A stretch of DNA of 64,000 nucleotides. Source: Tubulanus polymorphus (taxonomy: Eukaryota > Nemertea > Palaeonemertea > Tubulaniformes > Tubulanidae). This document shows, one piece after another, positions 12,226 through 24,516 of this stretch; positions within the stretch are counted from its first letter, which is position 1; the number at the start of each line of letters is the position of its first letter. The stretch covers positions 9,775,001 to 9,839,000 of the forward strand of contig NC_134028.1 of assembly GCF_964204645.1 (NCBI RefSeq), read 5' to 3'. The notes beneath the pieces are model-generated. The model was not told where the DNA came from, did no database searches, and saw only the letters and a program-made list of their open reading frames with translations. The position numbers were made by a program, and so were the translations under genes.

Positions 12226-14003
12226 ATAATATGAAATTCTAAGTTATTCAGCTATCCAACAGACCCTGGTGACCATATACAAGAACCAATGACCTTGAAA
12301 CTCACCACAATCATAGAACAGGTTACAAGCTACAATTCTGCAATTCATTGTGGTTACAAAATATGCCTGGATACCAATACAATATGAAAATACTAAGTTA
12401 TTGGGCTCTATTATTATCTAATGCCCTTGGTGACCATACACAGCAACTGATGACCTGGAAACTCTTCACAAACAGAGAACATGTCATGAGATACAATTTT
12501 GCAATTTATTGTGCTACAAAAATATGCATAGGTACCAATAAAATATGAAAATATTAAATCATTTGGCTATTCAACGCTCCCTGGTGACCATATACAACTA
12601 GGGGTCCAGGGACACCATGCCCACTTGGGAAGTGGTTCTAAATGCTCAACAATCTAACAATTTCAATATTCAATGCCCCCTGGTGACCATATACAAAAAC
12701 CAATGACCTTGAAACTCACCACAATCATAGAACATGTCAGCAGCTTCGATTTTGTAATTGATTGTGATAACAAAATATGCCTCGTTACCAATTTAATATG
12801 GAAATACTAAGTTATTCTACTATTTAACGCCCCCTGGTGACAATATTCAAAACCCAATGACCTCGAAACTTACCACATTCATAGAACATGTCATGAACTA
12901 CAACTTTGCAATTGATCATGGTAACAAAATATGCCTAGGTACCAATATAATAAGGAAATATTAAGTTATTCTACTATACAACGCCCCTGGTGACCATAGA
13001 GAATAGCCTAACCAATGTCCTTAAAACTCGCAACAATCATAGATGATGTCATGAGCTACAACTATCCAATTGATTGTGGTTACAAAATATGCATAGGTAC
13101 GAATATAATATAGAAATGCTAAGATATTGCATTATTCAACGCCCCCTGGTGGCCATATTCAAAATCCAATGACCTTGAAACTCACCACAATCATAGAACA
13201 CGTAATGAGCTACAACTTTCTAAATGATTGTGTTAGCAAAATACGCTTAGGTATCAATATAATGTGGAAAAACTTTTTCCCACTTACGAATGAGTACTGG
13301 TGACACCAAGATGGCCGCCAATTGCGTCATAATTGGCTGATGAAAAATACCTGTCTCAGGTATAAAACATCCCTTTCCAAAGAATACCCATCACAAAATG
13401 CAATGAGAAATGACAAACCAGTAGGAAGCTACAGGACTCAGAATTCGGACCGAAATTAACATTTTTGGGCACTAAAAAGGTCATAGGACGGCCATCTTGA
13501 GTCCGATCGTCCCAATTTTTGTTATGCTGATGAGCCCTGGGGGGATTCACATATATCCGAAAGATCAAGGTAATTGATCGAAGCGTCTTCAAAATTTCCC
13601 TCAAAAAGTTCAAAAATGTGTAAAAAGTGCTGATTCTGGCGAACAACAATGGCTGCCAGTCAGCCATCTTGAATCTGATAGGGCCAGTTTTTGGGCTAAA
13701 GATGTGTCTAGGGTAGATGCGTAACCCAAATATCAAGACATCAAGACATCTTCAAAACTTCCCAAAATAACTGGATTCCGTCTACGGACGGACGAACGGA
13801 CGAAAAGTGAACGCAATAGCCTGCTGGGACTTAAGTCCCAAGTGGGCTAAAAACCAATGATCTTGAAACTCATATACAATCATGCAACACGTCTCATGCT
13901 TAAACTTTGCATTTGATTGCGGATTGATTGACAAACGAACAAACAGGCCATGGACAAAAAGTGAACGCAATAGCCCACTGGGACTTAAGTCCCAGTGGGC
14001 TAA
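12226..14003 (+). mobile_element. Helentron/HINE-like repeat element, copy A
   Basis: About six tandem core repeats of roughly 158 bp, each with GAAACTCACCACAATCATAG, CAATTGATTGTGGTTACAAA and a GCCCCCTGGTGACCATAT block. A non-repeated 3' region follows from 13,260, ending in the palindromic terminus TAGCCCACTGGGACTTAAG plus its complement, then AAAAA. Two termini are present, at about 13,818-13,855 and 13,968-14,003. The 5' motif AGGGGTCCAGGGACACCATG recurs internally at about 12,600. Core repeats of this length between conserved ends are a feature of pearl/HINE elements in molluscs. No Rep/helicase is encoded. Confidence 0.7.
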
Positions 14004-14222
14004 AAATGAGACACTACAATGGTGATCGCTGGTGGTGGTGGTGGGAGTGGTTCATGGCTACAGATTTAATTTTTTCTACCACAGTGCTTAGTTTGCTAAT
14101 GAATGCAGCAGCTGATTGTCTGAGGGGTTGGGTACAGACAGCAGCAGATTGACAGTCACATAACAGAAATACACTCCGAAAAATTTCATTCTTAGAAATA
14201 TTTGCAGTTTTCAGAAACTTAC

Positions 14223-16639
14223 AGTTTGAGACGCAACTTTTGCAGCTTCGCCGAGACCTTGAATTCTGCCTCCGACTATATAAACACCATGAGCCCAGGC
14301 AATACATTCCTCATGTACCCAGACCTCCAGGTCGTTATCTCTAACTCCGGAGGGCGACGTTGATTTTAATCGTTTCCGCGGCGACGACTGTTTATAGTTT
14401 TCGATGTAATACGGTCCGAACAAGTCGCCGAGACGATCGAACGTCGATCCTCGTCCACAAAAACAACAAACCCAAGCAGACGGCGTCACCATGGTACCCG
14501 CCGCCAATGCCGCTATCGTTCTGTCGTCTTCGACCTGCGCATTATAGTTATGGATTATTTTGCGCTTTTTCTTGTCTTCCTCGATATTTTGTTGAGTATT
14601 GTTTATTATCGAACAAGAGGTCGGCGTTTTTCGCGAACCATTCACCCGTACGATCGGATTCAAAGATTTCTCCTTTTTCATTTTGACGCCTAACGGCTTT
14701 TGTTCGGATTCGTTCGCCATTTTTTTCTTCGTTTCCGTGCCTGCAGGGATCGACGCTTTTCTGACGACGTCGTCGTCGCCGCCTACGTGCTTTTGTAATT
14801 TTCTGGCCGCGAGAACGACTCGCGGAGTTCGATTGACCGTTTTGCTGCCGAAAGGTCGCCCGCGCTTTTTTTTACTCGGAGTGATGTCACCTGTATCGGT
14901 AGCGCCGTCTACATTATCGTAAACGTTATCACTATGTTCAGACGAACGTCGCGTCTTCTCGGAGGCATCGTCCTTGCTAGGAGATAGCTCGTGTATTTCC
15001 TGTTTAACCGGTAGTTCTATTAGTTTTACGGATGAGTTTGAATCGATAGAAATGCGTTCGGTGTTGATGGAACCGGAGCGAGATCCAGCCTCGCTGTCCG
15101 TGCTACAATGGCGTCCGTCTGCGCACATTTTCGTTCCATTTTGAGTTTTCACGACGCTTTTCGGATCGACGACCTGTTTATTCGGAAGTTTAGAAAGTCG
15201 TTCTAGCGATTGTAATGGATTGTTATTCGCTGCTGATTTCGATGACGAGGTATGATCATTCGTCGTATGGGGGATCTGCGATGAATTCGGAGGCGACATC
15301 ATTGATTTTTGACTGGCAACTGTACACGGTCCAGACGTCGATTTTAACGTGGAATTCGCGCCGGTCGGTGATGATTTCATCGCGGCGGATTTCGGAGATT
15401 TCAGATTCGGACTAGGAACAGGGCCGGGACTAGAACATGGGACACTTTGGTTGCTATGAACGGAAGCCGGACTTCGGATCATCATCGGACTGATCGGCGA
15501 TGCACGGTTGCTAGGCAGTGGCGCTGAATTGGGATATACAAATGGAGGACGCATTGTAGGCGGTGGTGTGGGGGCGCCACTGTTGTGTATCGGAGATGGT
15601 GGTAATGGACTGGCCATTAAACTGCGGAAATAACCCGGCTGTTGAATTGGATCATGATGTAACTGATCTGAAGGTTGATTATACATAGACCCAGAATACA
15701 TGCCATCGTGACGAGGATAGATATGATTCGCGGGAGCAGGTGGGTATCCGTATCCTGGATACTGAGATTGTCCTCCCATGTAAGAGTTCTGATACATCGA
15801 CGGATAACATCCTTGAGGTCGGTACATAGCGCCATCTGTACCCTGTAAAGATAATTAACAAACAGCTGTAATGATTTCATAATTGCAAGTAGGTTTTTGT
15901 CGGTTATAGTTTTGGCATATTTAAACTGCTGCGCACATGATGCTGACACACTATAAATCCTTTCAAATTGACATTAAAAGATTTTAACTTGATGAACTTT
16001 TCATCACTGTGCCTTATTTCTACTGATACGCTGCAACATATTTTTACCGTTGTGCTTTCTTAAGACTTTGATATAGTCATTTTCATGAGGAATTAATCAC
16101 AACACTCCCGATCTCAGAGAATTTGAACCTGCTATAAGTGAGTTCATAATCCACGGATGAGAACGCTGACCTATAAAATCCGCGGTATCGTTCCATGAGT
16201 TACACACGCGAACCAGCTGACGGCTTAGCCGTCAGCACTTGCAAGCGCCAACATTTACATCATTTTTGGACTATTTGGAAAAATGATATCTTTCGGCACT
16301 GAAATCCGCGGGGAATTCTCATCCCGGATAATCGTGCAATTGGTAATATTTGTTGAAGCTCATTATGGCGTGTAAAATCAAATCACATATATATCTTTAA
16401 CAATAGGTCTATATATATCAAATTTCTGCCATAATCTTGTGGTGGTTAACAATAGAAATTGCCCTTTTTCCCCAAGATCCATTTCTGATTGGGCTGGAGT
16501 TGTTACAATTGCAACATGTAGGCTTATGATCAATGAATTTTACCATGTTATCCATGCCATTTTGTTGTGCTGGAAAATTCATATTAGGCGATGGCTGGCC
16601 AGACGACGAACCATTCGTTTCTGAGTATTGTTGGTACAT
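14223..16639 (-). CDS. TCF20/RAI1-like nuclear protein (partial, 2 exons)
   Basis: Likely a chromatin-associated transcription co-regulator related to vertebrate TCF20 and RAI1. Two minus-strand exons join in phase: 16,544-16,644 (TTTTAG acceptor; CATG|GTAAAA donor) and 14,223-15,842 (TTTACAG acceptor; AACT|GTAAGT donor). From the ATG at 16,637-16,639 they give 572 codons. Residues 1 to about 300 are rich in Pro, Ser, Gln and Tyr. A VKQE site that could be sumoylated follows, then an AT-hook-type KKKRGRPFGSK near 355, a basic KKKRK patch near 455, and from about 488 the first half of an extended PHD domain: WVCCFC, LGDLFGPYY, VWVHEECIAWAHGVYIVGG. The domain stops at the donor before the second zinc-binding cluster, so at least one 3' exon is missing from this call; I searched below 14,220 and did not find it. 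The start is uncertain, since the first exon has a splice acceptor upstream and a weak context (CTGATGT), so upstream coding exons are possible. Confidence 0.8.
15843..16543 (-). other. Intron of the TCF20/RAI1-like gene
   Basis: 701-bp intron in phase 0 with GTAAAA donor and TTTACAG acceptor. It contains a perfect hairpin palindrome (GCTGACGGC, loop TTA, GCCGTCAGC) at about 16,211-16,231 and no further coding signal. Confidence 0.7.
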
Positions 16640-16644
16640 CAGCC

Positions 16645-18929
16645 CTAAAACAAATGACACAAATACAGAAATACTTAATGCATAAGTTCCAAGATTTAAA
16701 CAAGAAGGGCCTTGGCGCTATGGCTATGAATAGTAACCTAACAGCGGTACCCAGCGCTGTTCAAGTTCCCAGGTTCGTGTCTTGATATCAATGTTATCGT
16801 GTTGGTACCATCATGGTGATCAGTCACTCACACTGATCAGACTCTTAGTGTTTTTTTAGAAAAGGCAATTTAAATCGTTTTACTCAGCTTAGATTGCACG
16901 ATCATTGACAGACAGTGCTGCCCTCAGTGATAAAGTACATTTAACATACAAATAATAATTTGAAAAACTTCCTTCATTATGCATCACATCGATATTTCAG
17001 AACCAAACAATATGAGCAGATTAGCAAGAATTGTTATAATGCAAAGGACCAAATCTAGTAAGGACTTTCTGCACGTGTACAGTTGTTTAAAATCAGTGAG
17101 TGATAAACACTGTGCTTTAGCAACCGATAAGACATTTATAATTTTTGAGAATTTGCAATTTTCGCGAATAAAAAATCTTGATGTCGAGGCAGAACCACAA
17201 TTGTTTTTCTAACTGTGAGCAATTGAGCATCTGCGATTCATGCGTGTACTTAGTTGCTAAAAACTGGCCAAATGTGCTCATAAGATTTTGAGATGTCAGT
17301 CGCACGTTTTTCCAATGTAACGTAGTAAAAGCTGCAGCTAAATCGTAGCCACAGCTAAGTAAAAGCTGGTAAAATTAAGAACATCAATGTCATTGAAGGT
17401 ACGATTAGGTTACTCCACTGTCACTGCATAATCATATATAAAACATAAATGTGAAAATAAAATTGATATATGATATCAATACAGCAGAAAATACTTTCAG
17501 AACAGGCAAATATAAAGGTACATTCATTTTAGCAAAATAGACATAGATGTGAATGATAGATAATTAAGTTAAAACCCACTAACTGTATATAAAATTTATA
17601 ATCGAAATTATTCAATCAAGAATTAAAACCAGGAGAAGGTGTCCATTTACCTGATTTCATCTCATAACTGATAAATGAAAGATTAGGCCGACAGTAGACT
17701 ACATCACTTCAATGCATACGTATGAGTTACAGCTATCAATTTGATCCTTCTTCCTACAAGAAAAATAAATAGCCTAAATTTAGCTGCAAAGCAGATAACA
17801 GGCTTTCAGCATAGCCAAACCCGCCGTATTCGAAATAAGGATCTCAGAAATGGGGGAACCCGCATTACCAGCTATCCCACCAGATGGCGTGATGTGCATT
17901 AGGTCATCCGTTGTCAAAATTAGTTCATTTTCCATGAACTTTGAACAGGATTTTTAGACTTCTGAATCCATATAATAGGCGTATCATCACAGCACCTCCC
18001 AATTATACTTTGGTCTGAATAGTTCGTACAGATTTAATTGAAATGTAAAAGAAATCGAACGCGGCCAACCAACGATCTACTAGCGACTCCTGGTGGATAC
18101 ACGCCTGCAATACATGGAATCCACGATTGCCAAAGTAGCACTGAAGGTACCCCATTGGAAAACAAATCATTGTCGGGAAGTACAAATCTGACATTTACAA
18201 TACGCAAACAAGATTATTCCAGGTATACGGGTCAGCAAAATCTGTCAGTACAGCCGACACAGCACCAGCCTGGAAGGTGCGCTCGATCGATAATACGGAA
18301 CCGACATTCACGAACAAGGGCTCCTTGGGAACATAAATTCTTCTACATTTCAAACGCGACCTTTATAAAAATTATCTCATCTTAACATCGCAACCAACCT
18401 GCACTGATAGCACCAGGTAGCAGCCGCGGCACTTGATGTGCCTTTCACGCATTTCAAAGTGAAAACAAAACTTTTTGATATCAATTCCATAAATCGATCT
18501 AAAATACTTTGTCTTAATAATCGGTAGACCTACCTGAGGATTGTAGAGACACAGATAAAATTGTAAGAGAAGGTAGGCCTAAAATGTGTCGCAATTTTTC
18601 TCATAATGACAGATATCGCGCCAATCAAGAAAGAGCCCAACTGGGGATGCCAGGTTGGAAGTGCTGGATTCGTTCGTTTGAAATCTAGGCTATATGTTGT
18701 GGGGAAGGTAGTATCAGACCCTGTGCTCACTGAACTAAGGTGGCAGTACAGGAGATACTGAAAAACTTCCTTAAGTAAATTTTATGCCAACAGGTAACTA
18801 GTGAAACTGATCAATTTATAAAGGTGCTGATGCATACATAAGTCCAAAGCTTGATGCGCCGTATGAATGATACGTTAGGTCGATCAAGAGTACATAGCTC
18901 GACTACATACTCAGGCACAAACAGTAGTT
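16645..18929. other. Upstream region of the TCF20/RAI1-like gene
   Basis: Expected to hold 5' exons and promoter of the minus-strand gene, but I could not identify a matching upstream exon. Short open frames on both strands at 18,003-18,385 have no recognisable domain. The rest is AT-rich. Confidence 0.4.
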
Positions 18930-18932
18930 TTA

Positions 18933-19290
18933 AGCCTAGCACACATCGACACTGCGATTGGAGACAACTAGTTGCAAGGCAGTTTTCGGCGCATGAGAGG
19001 AACTGGCTGGATACGATCAGTTGCTTGAATGTGTCGATGTGAGCGAGCTTACGATTGGTAAGCGTCGATCTATCTCCAGTTCCAGCCAGTTGCCCATGTT
19101 CTACTTTTGAGCAACTGGTTGTACTCAATCGCAGTCATATCCGTCGATGTGCACGCTCTGGATCTCGACGATCGACACGCGCCATGCAGTTGCTGCAACT
19201 GACCAGTTGTAACTTGATTTCGATGTGCGCGGGGTAATCGTTCGGTAGCAACTAGTTGTCTCCAATCGCAGTGTCGATGTGCGCTAGGCT
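18933..19290. mobile_element. AGCC-ended MITE with 43-bp TIRs (TTA duplication)
   Basis: 358 bp with terminal inverted repeats of 43 bp (18,933-18,975 and 19,248-19,290) differing at one base; they begin AGCCTAGC(A/G)CACATCGAC and end GACAACTAGTTGC. Flanking TTA on both sides (18,930-18,932 and 19,291-19,293) is a 3-bp TWA duplication, supporting PIF/Harbinger. The near-identical repeats suggest a relatively young insertion. Spurious short open frames on both strands come from the inverted repeats. Confidence 0.8.
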
Positions 19291-19293
19291 TTA

Positions 19294-20519
19294 CAGAGTG
19301 TGATGAGATGATCAATGTGATCAATGGACATGCATCAAGTCAATTACGTGGCAAGGTACTTCAAAGGGGTAGTGATTCAATGCTAGAGGCAGTCATAGAT
19401 ACGTCGTGAGCCATGGAGACTGTAGGTATATAGACCCCTAGCATGAGGTCTATGGGTTCGTCCTATGTATGCATGAAAATGGTTGGGATTATGAGGTACT
19501 GCTCTCCGCACTCATTTGTATAACAGGTCTTAACTTTTGAATGCAAAAATCAATGACAGCTTGCTAAGTACACCCCAGCAGATACTGACAGTTATACTTT
19601 AACCCGTAAATCAATGTCATATCATGCCCAGGTTAGCAAGACAGCTGCTGAGTCGCTAGTGAAATTCAAGTACCAGGTGGGTAATCGTTATCATGCACAT
19701 GCATTGGGGTTACCGACAAAGTTTGTTTGTTGAAGGGTGCTGTGTTACTGCGATAGCTAGATGATTTTTTTAATGATCTTTATTCCATAAAATAGAACAG
19801 ACTCTCAATATGGTACACATTTCACACGCATTGCGCAATGAGATCCTTGTCATGCGTGGAAATTCAAACAGATCTTTATGCTGACTGTGTCAAACATTGT
19901 TACCGCAGTGGTCCATTTGGCAATTTCGCCAAGGATGTATGCTCTATTGAATCTGTAACTTGTAATTTAGGACAGTCAACCCCACATAAGTGGTAGCTCT
20001 CGGGACTGACGATTTTTCTACAACTTACGTGATGTACGTGTCATGTGCAAGTCGTATTTTTACGAGTTATCTATCATCATTCCGCAAATAACCCGTGCAA
20101 ATACGATACGACACTCAAATTCCAGCATGGTTCGTCATGTTCCCGGTCGTATCCTGAGCCTCATTCAATTAAACCTGCCATGTGCACCACGCACACAAAG
20201 TCACATTGTAACTACCTAAACACTTACACAGACAAAATTGTAGTGTAGTTTTATCTGCTGCTGGCATATCGGCTACGACGTATGTGATGTGTTTTGAATG
20301 GAATCAGAAGATTTGGCTTCTAAAATTGATACAACTTATGTGAAAATACGACTTATGAAGACCGAGTTATAAGCATAATTTTATAAGGTTTAAAGAAGGA
20401 AAAAATCGGGACCTGAATAATACGAGAGATATGATGATACGACTAATTTGATGACGATTTATGCAGGGTTGACTGTATCATGAGACAGGACATTTCGCTT
20501 AAGGATGTCGATCAGCCGC
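19294..20519. other. Non-coding, no gene recognised
   Basis: No splice-bounded exon or RNA gene seen. Only short open frames without domains. Confidence 0.45.
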
Positions 20520-20523
20520 TTAA

Positions 20524-20810
20524 CCCTTTCAGTGCGTCTACACCGCAGTGCAGTGTATGAATCGTTGATGGATTTTGCTAGTACACCACACTGCGATGTA
20601 TTGATGTAATAGCCTAAAGTTTTTATCTCTATTGAAAGATGGCAGCACCTGTCAAACATGGTGAAATATAAGTAACTAACGATACACTGCACCGCAGTGT
20701 AGACGCACTTTAGTGGTATTCCCGTTATTCAACACACTAGGGCGGAATTTTTCAAAATTTTCAAATTATCTCCTGCACTATAGGGTATTGATCAGTCAGC
20801 ACTGAAAGGG
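20524..20810. mobile_element. piggyBac-type MITE (TTAA duplication)
   Basis: A 287-bp element starting CCCTTTCAGTGC and ending GCACTGAAAGGG, immediately flanked by TTAA on both sides (20,520-20,523 and 20,811-20,814). TTAA with CCCTTT ends is the hallmark of piggyBac-derived non-autonomous elements. A second, subterminal inverted repeat lies inside: TGCGTCTACACCGCAGTG near 20,533 and its complement near 20,690-20,710. No transposase is present. Confidence 0.8.
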
Positions 20811-20895
20811 TTAAAGAACCGGCATGAATGCGTTAGACTCTAAAGCTGAAAATGAATACCCGTTGAACGATAATATGAATGCACTCAATGACAGA

Positions 20896-21093
20896 TCATA
20901 TGTTGGTGTAGTGTTCTCGTTGATATGCTGATATAGATTCAGGTTCATCAGTTGCCGAGAACTGAGAAACTTTACTCTTATGGTACTCGAGATCCAATTC
21001 GGAGAGTGAGAAAATTCTCGACCGAAGTTCTGCCAATGGTCGTTCAGTAGATGCAGAATTCAGTATTTGAGGGGAGAGGTCCTTCGCTTCCTG
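20896..21093 (-). CDS. Possible terminal exon, unidentified
   Basis: Minus-strand open frame of about 65 codons ending at a stop at 20,896-20,898. It is preceded by a plausible acceptor (CCTTTTGTGCTACCAG, then GAAGCGAAGG). The translation looks protein-like (ELRSRIFSLSELDLEYHKSK; then a Ser/Glu-rich tail), but I recognise no domain and see no partner exon with a matching donor. It could be a last exon, a pseudogene fragment or chance. Confidence 0.2.
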   Translation of the reverse strand, partial: QEAKDLSPQILNSASTERPLAELRSRIFSLSELDLEYHKSKVSQFSATDEPESISAYQREHYTNI

Positions 21094-21102
21094 GTAGCAC
21101 AA

Positions 21103-21564
21103 AAGGCATTCTTTCAGTCAGTTCCAGAAACATTAGATACTGAATCAGGGCTGGCGGAAGCATGCTAACAACAGAAAAATTAGCACCTATTTTTTTCAAG
21201 GGGTTCACCAGAGAAATCTTTTCAAAATGGTTGCATTTGAAGGCTACGAGGCTATTGAGATCATAGTTTTACAGTATCATGATGCAGGATTCACTAGTAA
21301 ATCACTTTATTTTTGAAAGTTGCAGATCATAATGTTTCAAATGCAGCTGTATCACAGATTTGTTTTCGAAATTGTTATCATCGGCAAAATTATTCCGATT
21401 CCGCCGCCCCGGGGAATGAATTGAATCTAAGATTCCATATTTATTTTGGTCAGCCTCAATCGGAAAGCTGAAAGACTGAGACAGTTGAAAGACTTGGTTA
21501 CACCGGCCACAGCAAACGGCACAGAAAGAGATATAACAAAATTGAAACAGTTGAAGTCATTGAA
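21103..21564. other. Non-coding, no gene recognised
   Basis: No supportable feature; short open frames only. Confidence 0.4.
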
Positions 21565-21565
21565 A

Positions 21566-22836
21566 AACTAGGGGTCCAGGGACACCATGCCCACTTGCAA
21601 GTAGTTTCAAATGCTCAACAATCTAACAATTTCAATATTCAACGCCCCCATCCAATGACCTTGAAAAAATTCAATGACCTTGAAACTCACCACGATTGTA
21701 GAACATGTGAGCAGCTACGATTTTGAAATTGATTGCGGTAACGAACTATGCCTAGTTACCAATATAATATGGAAATACTAAGTTATTCTAGTATTCAACG
21801 CCCCCCTGGTGACCATATGCAAAGCCCAATGACCTCGAAACACACTTAATTCATAGAAAATGTTATCAGCTACAACTTTGCAATTGAACATGGTAACAAA
21901 ACATGTCTAGGTACCAATATAATATAGAAATACTAAGCTATTCTACTTTTCCACGCTCCCTGGTGACTATAGGCCTACAGAATACTTAGTGACCTTAAAA
22001 CTCACCACAATCATTGAACATGTCATGAGCTACAACTTTTCAATTGATTGTGGTTACAAAATATGCATAGGTACAAATATAATATAGAAATACTAAGTTA
22101 TTGCATTGTTCAATGCCCCCTGGTGGCCATATACAAAAACTAATGACCTTGAAACTCGCCACAATCATAGAACACGTTATGAGCTACAACTTTCCAATTG
22201 ATTGTGGTAACAAAATATGCTTAGGTATCAATATAATGTGGAAATACTTTTTCCACCTACGAATGAGTACTGATGACTCCAAGATACCCGCCGATTGGGT
22301 CATAATTGGCTGATCAAAAATACCTGTTTCAGGTATAAAAGATCCCTTTTCAAAGAATATCCATCACAAATTGCAATGAAAAATGGCAAACCATTAGGAA
22401 GTTATAGGACTCAGAATTCAGGCCAAAATTGAAATTTTTGGGCACAAAATAGGTCACAGGTAGGCCATCTTGAGTCCGATCGACCCAATTTTTCTCACGC
22501 TGATGGGCCCTTGGGGAATACAAATATATCTGAAAGATCAAGGTTATTGATAAAAGCGTCTTCAAAATTTCCCTCGAAAACTTCAAAAATGTGTAAAAAG
22601 TGCTGAATTTGGCAAACAACAATGGCTGCCAGTTGGCCATCTTGAATCTGAGAGGGCCGGTTTTTGGGCTGACGATATATCTAGGGTATACATGTATAAA
22701 CCAAATATCAAGGCATTACCTTGAAGCGTCTTCAAAACTTCCCTAAATAACTGGATTCCGTCTCCGGACAGACGGACAACGAACGAAAAGTGAACGCAAT
22801 AGCCAGCCGGGACTTAAGTCCCAAGTGGGCTAAAAA
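21566..22836 (+). mobile_element. Helentron/HINE-like repeat element, copy B
   Basis: A full-looking copy of the family at 12,226-14,003. It has the 5' motif AGGGGTCCAGGGACACCATG at 21,570 and four core repeats of about 158 bp (anchors near 21,680, 21,838, 21,996 and 22,154). The 3' single-copy part begins at about 22,240, and the palindromic terminus GGGACTTAAGTCCCAAGTGG followed by GCTAAAAA lies at about 22,808-22,836. It is non-coding; the open frames reported here are translations of repeat DNA. Confidence 0.7.
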
Positions 22837-22837
22837 T

Positions 22838-23722
22838 TACCGACCTGCGACTTCGTCTAGTCATATAATTATCGCACTTAAAGGCAAATATAATATCAAA
22901 CTACGTATCAATATACGACAATCGAATATCGCAGTAATTCGTGAACAGTTTCAAATACCAACAGTCGATGAAGTCATTTGAAGGCTAAAATTGTCAAGTT
23001 CCTTGTCCTCAAAATTAAATCTGAAGTCATGTTGTCAATGGTTGTTATCAAAAAAGGAAAACTTTTCCTCCTTTCCTATATTTGCCATAGCCTGTAATTC
23101 ATAATAATGGTGACTTCTAATAGCCTAATTAAGAAGGCTTGAGTCAAGTGCCCGATACACTTACATTTGTATAGACACTTCACAATTGATGCCTGCACAA
23201 GACCACTAAATTTCCAGGAATCCAAGGTGCTGGAACTGATTTTGCTGTAATTCCAAGAAATCCTGGAATTCTTGAAGGTGTACAAGCCCCATTATTCTGA
23301 TTGAAGCAACTGTGTCCGAACGACTTAAAAGACGGGAGGAAAATGAGCAAGATCATTCCTAAGCTAAAGAAAACATTGCGTGATATTAAGTACGGTCTTA
23401 GGCTATTTTGATCCCGAATGCAAAACACAATTCTGCATAATCGGTGATGCTAGCCCACTGTACACAACCACCAGATGGCGTGCTATCAGCGTCGCCTCAG
23501 TCAGAAATACCTGAATGCATCTTCAGGATTGCTATGACTGATCAGCTGTCTCGAGTCTAGAGGGTACTAATCATTATATGAAAATAATAGGATTGTTTCC
23601 TTGACATATTTGAAAGAGGGGCAAATGTTGGATATAGTAAAATTCATTTGTGATCTTGGGTTATTCCATGGCGGATGCGAATGTTTATTTCAATGTGTAT
23701 TACAATTTTCAATTGACTAAAT
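22838..23722. other. Non-coding, no gene recognised
   Basis: No supportable exon. A short imperfect palindromic patch around CCAGGAAT/ATTCCTGG words lies near 23,215-23,270. Confidence 0.4.
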
Positions 23723-23724
23723 TA

Positions 23725-24245
23725 CAACTAGGCCTACTGTCCGTCACACCTGCTCTCCGTGCGACGTTTTGGTCTGTAATTTTGTTAATAATTGGTTTAT
23801 CTACCTGTGTTTTGCATCAATTTGTTGAATGAGGAATTTGCATTCAGAAATAAAAAACAATTTTGCTAAAGTTGTTATTGTTTTCATTTAGCAGCGACAG
23901 TTTACTTGGCATACGCTCGCGTAATGCTGAAAAATCTGCTCTGTGGACGATCAGAAGCGTTACAGTGACGTCATCACGTGCTCATTAGCATAACAAAATA
24001 TAGTAAGCGGCGCCACATGACGGGCCGCAAAAGCTTTTTTCAGCATTACGCAAGCGTATGCTAGGTAAACAATTGCCGATAGACGAACAAAAAACAATTT
24101 ATGCCAATTCATGATTTATTTCCGAATGCAAATATCTTACTGAACAAATTGATGCATAATATTCACAGATCAATTGATCATTAACGAAATTACGGACCAA
24201 AACGTCGCGAGGAGAGCAGGTGTGACAAGACAGTAAGGCCTCTCA
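23725..24245. mobile_element. Old fold-back element 1
   Basis: The left arm (about 23,725-23,935) and right arm (about 24,035-24,245) are inverted copies with moderate divergence. Matching words in order are GGCCTACTGTC/GGCCTTACTGTC, CACACCTGCTCTCC, GCGACGTTTTGGTC, GCATCAATTTGTT, TTTGCATTC, and the innermost GCATACGCT(C/T)GCGTAATGC. The spacer is about 100 bp. No coding capacity. No target duplication was identified; the divergence suggests an old insertion. Confidence 0.6.
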
Positions 24246-24516
24246 AACTAAGTAGAAACACACATTAGTGGGTGATATCTAATTTTTTTCAGTATCAAAA
24301 CCCATATCCAAGTGTCTGTCATGTACTGTCAAACAACAAACAAACTGTAAACTGTGTCAGTGGGCGTATCGTACGTTGTATGTATGGATGGTGGACACAG
24401 AGGCTTGTCACAATTTGATGGAGGATGGATAATACCAGTATCCCTATATAAAAAAGAAACAGGAGCCAACCAAATCGACTACCTGTAAATTACTTTCCCA
24501 ATTCAATCGACTGACA

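Noticed and set aside
13356-13736. 126-codon minus-strand open frame, similar to 22,350-22,640
   Set aside because: Both are translations of the 3' part of the helentron-like repeat; their mutual similarity reflects repeat DNA, not a gene family.
13818-13855. GGGACTTAAGTCCC hairpins as transcription terminators
   Set aside because: They recur at the ends of several repeat copies and are the terminus of the mobile element.
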